From positions 1,820,055 to 1,884,054 of the forward strand of contig JADCRB010000072.1 of assembly GCA_021464245.1 (NCBI GenBank): a DNA stretch of 64,000 bases, given 5' to 3'. The notes under the pieces were generated by a model that saw only the letters and a program-made list of their open reading frames with translations, did no database searches and was not told the DNA's origin. A program made the translations under genes and the position numbers. The stretch comes from Carallia brachiata. Its lineage: Eukaryota > Streptophyta > Magnoliopsida > Malpighiales > Rhizophoraceae. Numbering within the stretch: position 1 is the first letter of the stretch; every line of letters starts with the position of its first letter. Positions 56,612-64,000 of this stretch are shown piece after piece.

Positions 56612-56613
56612 CA

Positions 56614-58322
56614 ATGGAGAGTGTGAAGAGAAGAAGTGGGTCATGGTCACCTGTGATGGTGGTGATGGTGTTTGCCATGGTGGCAATGGTACCAGAAGTG
56701 TCTGCTACCAGGTGGATTGTGGGAGGGAACATGGGTTGGACAACTAACGTTAACTACACTATCTGGGCTCAAGACAAGCCCTTCTACAATGGGGACTGGC
56801 TCTGTAAGCTCCCTTTCCTTTTCTCTTTTACAGGCTTGTTTGTGCATGTCTTCAGATCTATTCTGGGTTTACCTCATCTTTAAAATTCTTGCTGTTTATG
56901 GTTGTGCTCAAAGATGGTTTTGAGTATAGTGAGTTTTGTTTTATTTGAGCTAATATTGGATTGTTGTTAGAGCAAAATGGGTCAGATCTGGAAATGGGTT
57001 GTGGGTGTAATGAGCAGGTGACCATCAAGTTGTGAGGTTCTTTGGCTCTTTGCTTGATTTAGCAACTGCTAGTCTTGCATTTCCTGCAAAGGCCTGTGCT
57101 TTGAGGACTTGGCCTCATAACAACCATAATGCTAGCTTGGGTGTAGTTAGCTTACTAAATCTGAGTTTCATGTGTTGCTGGATGAAATTTTCAGAAGTAA
57201 ACTTAGTTATGTTTCAGAGCAGATTCAGAAAAGTTTAGCAATTGGCTACTAGATTAAGCAAATAGGTAACTGAAAAATTCTTTCTACTGCAACTGCATAT
57301 GCTGATAAGCTTAGTACAATGCACATCTGCGACGTTGGTCGATTTCATGATATCCAAGAAATGATTGTAATGTATCCATGTCAGTTTTTGGAATTAATAG
57401 GATTATCCTGTTTCGCCATCGATCAAATGGAGAACTCAGATCTGCAAGTTTTCCCTTTTCAAATCGATTGCAAAACAGCTTTTTAAGTTTATGGATGGAG
57501 AAAAGAAAATGTCCTTTTTCTACTTTATTGAACTTTCTCTATCAATTAAAGGCCGCTTCTTTCCTTTTCCCATCTGCTGAGTCTTGTTGGGTTATTTGGA
57601 TTGTTGACCACTTAAAACTGTGGATTGTTTTGGGCTTTACAATCACAAATGTTTGTTCATCTAGTAACTCAATTTATGTGGTTAATTATGCCAACTTGTT
57701 GTGATGCTCAAGAGAATAAACAGGTATTAGCATGTGTACTGGGATGGATGGCTACTATGTATTTGCTAATCTTGCAACACTTTTAATGAAATATTTTGAA
57801 TATGTAAGGAGCATAGTAGTCTAAAGCAGCAGAATTCAAACATAGACCTCTCTGAAATTTGTTTGTTCATGCTTGAACTTGCCAGTTTATTTTTAGTTTT
57901 TCTTTGATTGGCACATCAGAAACTTGCTTGCCAGTTTCTTGCGTTTCAAATCTCATTCCATGTGTGCTTTTTTCCTAGTTTTCGTGTATGACAGGAACCA
58001 GATGAATGTACTAGAGGTGAACGCGACAGATTACGAGTCATGCAACTCCGATCATCCTCTTCAAAATTGGACCAGGGGAGCTGGAAGAGATGTGGTTCCA
58101 TTGAACGTGACGCGCCATTACTATTTCATTAGCGGCAAGGGGTTCTGTTATGGTGGCATGAAGGTAGCTGTTCGTGTCGAAAATGCACCTCCCCCGCCAA
58201 CATCTTCCCCTTTGAATGAAACGAGTGCCGCCTCTCCGATTCCCACCCTCAAAGGCCGGTATGTTCTACCAGCTGTTCTGGCCATTGGTGCGTTGTGGGA
58301 TGCCTTAATCTGGCTCTGGTAG
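56614..58322 (+). CDS. Early nodulin-like / phytocyanin-domain protein ('lamin-like'), copper ligands lost
   Basis: Cell-surface glycoprotein of the phytocyanin fold. Two exons, 56614-56803 and 57979-58322, 177 residues. Signal peptide to about residue 31 (VMVVMVFAMVAMVPEVSA), then the plastocyanin-like domain (RWIVGGNMGWTTNVNYTIWAQ; GDWL), several N-glycosylation sequons, a short Pro-rich linker (PPPPTSS) and a hydrophobic tail (YVLPAVLAIGALWDALIWLW) typical of GPI attachment. In the blue-copper positions, the first His is Met (QMNVLEV), the Cys is Ser (FISGKG) and the second His is Phe (GFCYGG); only Met (GGMK) remains, along with the disulfide cysteines. It therefore should not bind copper, as in early nodulin-like proteins. 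The split position in GDWL is the usual family intron. Resembles Arabidopsis ENODL17-type proteins. Confidence 0.92.
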
Positions 58323-58756
58323 TGTCATTCATTCTTCATTTTACCTGCATTTTAACAACACTTCCTTTTGCCAAAATGTGAAGGGAATTTGAGTTGTGGT
58401 CCCCATTACTTTGTTTCTTTGTTCTGGAGGGTTGTTTTTTATTTTAATGTTTTGGTTTTTTAAGATTGTTGACCCTGAATCAGATGTTGTCTTCGTTGAG
58501 GTAGTGCTTGGCGTGTGAGTGAGTGGACATATGTCCATTGCAACATTATATGTCATGCGTTTATTTATTTATTTATTTTTTTGTTTCCTTGACATGCGTT
58601 TATTTATTGATGGGAGAATTCAAATGCGTGAATTAAGACATATTCTTTTGATTTCCTTGGATTTGTGTTTCTTAGCGGCCCCCCCAAACCAAAACCATGT
58701 GGTAGTTCACCTTCTTTTGTGTGGAAATGGCTCACGTCAATTAAAAAAACAACCCC

Positions 58757-58771
58757 GGGGGGGGGGGGGGG
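58757..58771 (+). repeat. Poly-G run (15 bases)
   Basis: 'cccc' followed by fifteen G. Long G homopolymers are rare in plant genomes and error-prone in sequencing. Confidence 0.8.
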
Positions 58772-60766
58772 TGTCACTGTCATTAACGACGATTCATGGA
58801 ATTGGATGGAAGCTTTAATTGTTTTTTTTTCCTAAAAATGAAAAATTATGGGTGACGATCAACAGTTTTATTAGAGAGTATTAAACTTTTCTCTCAGTAG
58901 TACATGACCTATACTAAAAAAAACGCTTAAGTTTAGTCCTATTGCTCGCCATGATGTATTTCAATTTAGGATGTCACGATCAATGTATTCGGCGTGTTGT
59001 CATTACATCACAATATACGGTGGTTAATTATTGTTATTTTTTATTGGTTTTTTATATTGTATTCCGAAGACAGAATACAGAAGTTTTTGGTGTGGGCTGT
59101 GGCATGCTTGCTGGCTTGCACATTTTCAGCAATCGAGGATTGGGTTAAATCAGTTTGACGAGAAGGGTTGGATTCAAAATCCATCAGATGAGGCTTTACA
59201 TTTCGATGGGCCAGCAAAACGTAGCCAACAATTTCAATAAGAGCCCGTTATTTTAACAATGAGGCAATGCCCAAAAAAAAAAAAATAAAAATAAAAATAA
59301 AAATAAAAATAAAGGAAAAAAAAAGTGACAAAGGAAACCATATACTAAACTCTGAAGTCTAAATACTAAGAAAATTGGCATAGAATGAGGTTGAGTATTT
59401 ATTCAACTGGTTGAGGGGTTGTCTCTCAATCAATAGGTGGAGGTTCAAATCTCACCAAATATCACTTCTCCCTCTTCAAATATCTAATAAGGCTTCTTAT
59501 ATGTCATGTGAAAGGTTTGGGCATTTGGGGAGGAAATTGGTATTAAACAAAAATCATTGAAAGGTTAAGGGTTCAAACTTTCAAATATTATATGTTAAGA
59601 GAAAATAATTTTTATAATTTTTTTTCTTTTGAAAAATTGGCAGGTTTTTGTTCTATTACTTTACCTTCTTTTCCTATTTATTTCTCCAAAAAAAAAAAAA
59701 AATCTCTTTCCTAGTTAGATTGTACCAATTACCAAAGGAAAATCTTCCTTTCCTTCGACCGGAAAAACCTTCCTTTCCTAGACGCCGATGCGATTTGATG
59801 TGTAACCGCCAAGGACTGCCGGTCAACCAATCCCATGATAACATCCACTAAAATTCTGCCGCGTCACACAACTTGACAAAAATAACGTTCCTAATAATAA
59901 TTAGCCAGCTGTTAATTAATCATTGTTTGAATCTCTTTAATTGTTTCCTCTTTTGTTCAAACGGCCAGAATTAATATTACAGATTACGCGTATGCAACTG
60001 TCAATAAGATTTAACTTGGAAATAATTATACAATATGTCATGCAAATTTCTTTTCGTTTTTAACCAAAAAAATATATATATTTGTAAGTATATTAATCAT
60101 CGGATTGACACTGGAATTACTCGTTAACGACATCATTTAATCTCCTTTATAAAGTAAACCTACAAGTTGAACACTAATGAATACGAGCGTAATTCCGTTA
60201 TTACATATCACAGTGATTATTAAATTTAAAACTCAACAGTCGGTCTACCAGTTCTTACACGCCTAATTATTGGGTACGGAAACCTATATATTGTAATATG
60301 GGAGGCAATGCCAATATTAGAATTTTAACCTGAATTAACTATATAAAATATATATCAAATCACCATTTGAAGTATCACATAGAATGATAATTTTTCTATT
60401 AATACAAAGAAAGATTTCCCTATAATACAAATAAATAAGAGCACTCAAATGAAAAAATAAATAAATAAGACTATTAGGTTATTGTTTAAGTAATATTAAA
60501 GTAACATTATTATCTTGTCTAATAAAAATTCAAAAATTTATCTATTTTTTTATTTTTTTAAATTTAATAATCCGACAATCTATATTACTTCATAACTTTT
60601 TAAAATTTTTTATACAAAACTCTTAAAATTTTTTTAATAGCAAATGGACACATCTTTTAGCATAAACTTATAAAAAGTGCAATAATCAATGATTTTGACT
60701 GTACTCTTCATAAATTTGCATCACCGTAGAAACTTTGCGTCCGCTGTAGATTTCAAAAGAATCAGC

Positions 60767-60770
<4 letters not shown>

Positions 60771-60842
<72 letters not shown>

Positions 60843-60860
60843 GTGTGTGTGTATATATAT
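60771..60860 (+). repeat. Compound microsatellite (TC)n(TA)n(TG)n(TA)n
   Basis: About twenty TC units (60771-60810), about twelve TA units, a short TG run (60842-60852) and further TA. Located ~280 bases upstream of the second phytocyanin-like gene. Confidence 0.9.
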
Positions 60861-61139
60861 GTAATGAGATCATCTTACACGCACTGAAATTTATTTCGAT
60901 TTTTTACTATTTTTAAAATTGCCTTGCAAAGTTGTTAAATGGGTGTTTCATACACTGATAAAAAATGCCAACTCATATTTCCAATTGCGGGAATCCTCTT
61001 GATTTTGACTATAAATCAATCTAACATGACCATGCAAAATTTATCACCTGGGTCCACTAATTAAGTCTTATTACAAGTACCGTCAATCTTACAATTAATT
61101 TTAGAGGAAGGTTTTAGAAGGAAAAGAATTGTGGGGTTA

Positions 61140-62469
61140 ATGGCGATAATATTAACGTTGATGATGATCATGATGGCAGGGTTTACAGAGAACACCGTGC
61201 ACACGGTGGGTTCACTAGGATGGATCCCTAACTATAACTACACTGAATGGTCAAGCCAACGGCATTTCTATGTTGGAGATTGGCTGAGTATGTTTTAAAT
61301 CTTTACTCTCCTTTCCGTATCATCTGGCTACATTTTTCATGTTGTTCTATCTTTATCCATGTGAGTTGGTTTCGTGGATTAAAAAATCATCTTTTTTTTT
61401 TTCCATCGAGAAAAAAGGAAATCGGGGATTTTTTTTTTTGGTTGGTAATGTGTTTTATGCGTTGTCCTGGTTGATTTGGTTGTAAGCTATATTGGGTGTT
61501 TTTTTTTTTTTTTAATGCTGAATAAAAAGCATTGTTTGATTGTTTCTTTTTGGTATTGGACTTTTAGAAGAATATGATGTCAACTGAAAAGACATCAATT
61601 TTTCAAAATATTGAATTTCTAGTTTTCCTTTTCTGTTTTTTCAACTTCATTTGATGAGCTGAATTCTGAAGTTCATGGTTTGAGACATCTACTTTTAATC
61701 CATTACTCTACAGTTCACCACAAACACAAGTTGTGTTAATGAAAGTTGAAATTTGAATGGTAGAATGTGTAAATTTTTATCGAGAACTTAAGGGAAATCT
61801 AAGTAGTTGATGTCAAATTGAGGCATGAAGGGTTTTGGGAGTAAGACAGATTCAGTCCAATATCCCATGGAATTATTTGGATAATTTCAGGAAAAAAAAA
61901 GTGTCTTCAATGGAAAAATTATCTTGCTAATAATCTTGAGGAGAAATTTTCATGTTGATAAGCATTTGATTGGAAATTGCCTGTAATATTACAAAAAAAA
62001 GGATCAAGTATCCATTTAAATTTGTTATCCTGCACAGCCATGCAGTGGCATATTCTACTGTTCTTTCTAATTGCTATCTGCAGCATACAGAAATGTCCCA
62101 CACAGACTTTTTTGATTTCCGACACTTTCTTTTGTTCTTCAAGAGTTTGTGTTTGACAAGCACATGTACAATGTGCTGGAGGTGAACGAGACAAGCTATA
62201 AGAACTGCAATGATCAAGGCTTCATCAAGAATATCACTCGCGGCGGCCGGGATGTGTTTGAGCTCACTGAGGCAATGCCATATTACTTCTTGAGCAGTGG
62301 GGGCTACTGCTGGAATGGAATGAAAGTAGCCATCAATGTTGAGCAGATTCCACCGGCCCCGGCACCTGATCCATTCAAAAATGGTTCCCCATCAAACAAT
62401 GGCAGGCAGATGATGCTGTCCATTGCATGCTATGCAGCTTTGGCATGGTCCATTTTCCTGATAGTATAG
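61140..62469 (+). CDS. Early nodulin-like / phytocyanin-domain protein, second copy, copper ligands lost
   Basis: Diverged relative of the gene at 56614, same strand and same intron position. Exons 61140-61287 and 62144-62469, 157 residues. Short signal peptide (MAIILTLMMIMMAGFTENTV), plastocyanin-like domain (HTVGSLGWIPNYNYTEWSS; GDWL; YNVLEVNETSYKNC; GRDVFEL; YYFLSSGGYCWNGMK) and a hydrophobic tail (MMLSIACYAALAWSIFLIV) for a probable GPI anchor. The Pro-rich linker is short (PPAPAPDP). Copper positions are Tyr for His, Ser for Cys and Tyr for His, with Met kept: the same positions are lost as in the neighbour, but filled by different residues at two of three. No upstream in-frame ATG, so the start is the first ATG of the exon. 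Confidence 0.9.
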
Positions 62470-63270
62470 TGTACTTGAGCAGCTTGATATGGTACTACTG
62501 AAAGAAAAATGCAGGATTCTATTAGGCTGATAGACTTACTAATCTTTTGCTTTGAAAGACTTTTTTTTTAAAATTTATTAAGATTGTAGACTTTTGCAAT
62601 GTGCAATTATTCTCTCTTTGAAAATCAATTTGGGGGAGTGCATTATGCCCATTTATCCCAGGTTTTTTTGTGTTCAAGTATCTTTGAACTTTACCTGTGA
62701 ATTTCTGAGTTGATTCGGGCCATTGGGCAATAGCGATTATCAATTGATTGAACTTTTGTGTGTTGTGCAGCATCTATGTTGGGTTGTTGATGACCAAAAG
62801 AAACAAAAATGTTACGTGTACAATTGTTTTCTATTTTACGCAACGCAAATTTCTCTATTTTTGTCAGCAAACCACCGTAATTATTACATATAACTCAAAA
62901 AACAATCTTTTATAAATCTCTAACTTAAAATTGTGAGAAAGATAAAAAATTTTAAATCTCATCTTCATCAATTTAAAAAATTAGTGACTGCTAAAACCAA
63001 ATTGGGATAAGTCTTCATGCATCAAACCTCAAAGGAAATCAAGTTCTAAATCCAAAAGCAAGGGTTAGAGACATTAGAGAAAAAAAAAAAGGGGGCGCTT
63101 CACAATGAATGAAGTTACTCACAAATATGTATATATCTTTTAATTTTTTCTGTATAAAAGACACTGTTAAAAGAAGAGAACACAAATATCTCAGACAAGT
63201 AGTCTAGAAACAATCAGCAGTAAGCACCAAACGCCGGAGATAAGATAACCAGACACCTTTACAACTCCAA
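62470..63270. other. Intergenic between two plus-strand genes
   Basis: 3' UTR of the phytocyanin-like gene followed by the promoter of the next gene; a 'tgtataaaag' TATA-like box lies at ~63150-63160, ~110 bases before its ATG. Nothing else seen. Confidence 0.45.
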
Positions 63271-63881
63271 ATGGCTTCTCTTTGCTATTCACTCGCCTCC
63301 CTGCCACTACCCACATCATCACCAAGCCCTCTCCGCATCAGGTTCCTTAACCCAAACCCATCTACGTGCTCCATCTCCACTTCCTGGACCCGCAAGACCC
63401 GACCCACAGGCTCACTAGCATCATCCTCACCGGTCTCCGCCACAACTGCCGTGCAAGATGACCCGCAAACTGACCCGGAATCCATGAGCATCGACAACCT
63501 TCACCGTTTCTTTGATCTCAATATTGGTAAATGGCACGGCTCTTTCCATGTAAGTACATATATGTATGTGTATGTATATGCATTGCGTATATTGAAAAGG
63601 GCGTTCGAGGATTTGTCCATTGGATTAAATAGAAGGGCGATTTGTGACTGAAAGATGCAATCTTTATAGTGTTCAACATGTTTAGCTTGTGGGTGGCTGT
63701 GTGCATTTGGGGTTTTTGAGTATATGGATTGGAGGGTTCTTCATTTTGCGTGCTTATGAACTTGGAATTCTATTGATTTCTTGCAGCAATTTGATGCACA
63801 TGGGAAGTTGATGCAGAAAGTGACTACGAGGCTTTCAGTGAGCTCTTATGGAGAGGATGAACTTATTAGTCTTATGCAAAC
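63271..63881 (+). CDS. Plastid-targeted DUF3598-like (lipocalin/calycin-type) protein, 3' part beyond window
   Basis: First two exons visible: 63271-63549 and 63787-63881, GT-AG borders; the rest is cut by the window edge. The first ~65 residues are Ser/Thr/Pro-rich with few acidic residues, a typical plastid transit peptide. Mature sequence begins near ESMSIDNLHRFFDLNIGKWHGSFH and continues in exon 2 as QFDAHGKLMQKVTTRLSVSSYGEDELISLMQT. The 'IGKWHGSF...FD..G' opening is like DUF3598 proteins of cyanobacteria and plastids, which are predicted to form lipocalin-like barrels. Assignment rests on this short stretch. Function unknown. Confidence 0.75.
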
Positions 63882-64000
63882 GTAAGCTTAGTTTAACAAG
63901 TATGATGGAAAGACAGAGATTTGTGTGTTAATTTTTACTGACTGTAGTTATTTTGGGAGTAAAGGAGGCTGATGGATGTTGACTAGCATTGCTTTTCTGT

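Larger units (their letters stand above)
54362..56613. other. Intergenic, AT-rich with small elements
   Basis: Holds the chorismate mutase 3' UTR and three candidate small elements: 54600-54905, 55215-55436 and MITE copy 3 (56222-56412). The GC-balanced stretch 54950-55200 shows no recognisable gene. Confidence 0.5.
58323..61139. other. Intergenic
   Basis: 3' UTR of the first phytocyanin-like gene, then AT-rich DNA with simple repeats listed separately: a G15 run at 58757-58771 and a compound microsatellite at 60771-60860; also (AAAAT)n at ~59283-59314. No gene seen. Confidence 0.5.

Noticed and set aside
56569..56613. In-frame N-terminal extension of the phytocyanin-like protein through the AG repeat (RERERE)
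   Set aside because: The frame is open, but its upstream start would be a TTG; the ATG at 56614 begins a proper signal peptide.

Overview
The window is nuclear DNA of a eudicot plant. Genes carry GT-AG introns, intergenic DNA is very AT-rich, plastid transit and GPI-anchor signals are visible, and plant-only families occur (UGT708-type glycosyltransferases, DUF863, PLS-class PPR, phytocyanin-like proteins). Species cannot be fixed from sequence alone. The UGT708-like genes resemble those of woody rosids, but that is an inference.

Layout. 1-5.2 kb: 3' three quarters of a ubiquitin E4 / UFD2 (PUB1-type) gene, 16 exons visible, ending in a U-box. 5.4-30.2 kb: a tandem cluster of five UGT708-type glycosyltransferase copies in three duplicated blocks. 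Block A has one intact gene. Block B has one intact gene plus one gene with a single-base frameshift. Block C has two clear pseudogenes and a 1.77-kb insertion in its promoter. A decayed Ty1/copia retrotransposon separates A from B. A saccharopine-dehydrogenase-like gene (minus strand) and a repeat-rich stretch separate B from C; that stretch holds a long foldback element, a tRNA-derived SINE and a GA-rich array inside a putative DNA element. 30.6-34.9 kb: an unrecognised minus-strand transcription-unit-like region whose promoter/first exon and distal exon are each tandemly duplicated, with a solo LTR inside. 36.4-41.3 kb: a DUF863 gene (minus). 41.3-47.5 kb: no gene recognised. 47.6-49.4 kb: an intronless PPR protein gene (minus). 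51.7-54.4 kb: plastid chorismate mutase with an apparent one-base deletion in its last exon. 56.6-58.3 and 61.1-62.5 kb: two phytocyanin-like (early nodulin-like) genes that have lost most copper ligands. 63.3 kb to the end: 5' part of a plastid-targeted DUF3598-like gene.

The genes are mostly unrelated housekeeping or regulatory genes. The UGT cluster is the only functional grouping: paralogous family-1 UDP-sugar transferases, probably acting on phenolic aglycones. Chorismate mutase feeds phenylalanine to the same phenolic metabolism, but nothing in the sequence shows co-regulation. The strongest second-look items are the UGT birth-and-death array with fully accountable lesions, the chorismate mutase frameshift, the duplicated promoter module near 34 kb, and several mobile elements with recognisable boundaries.
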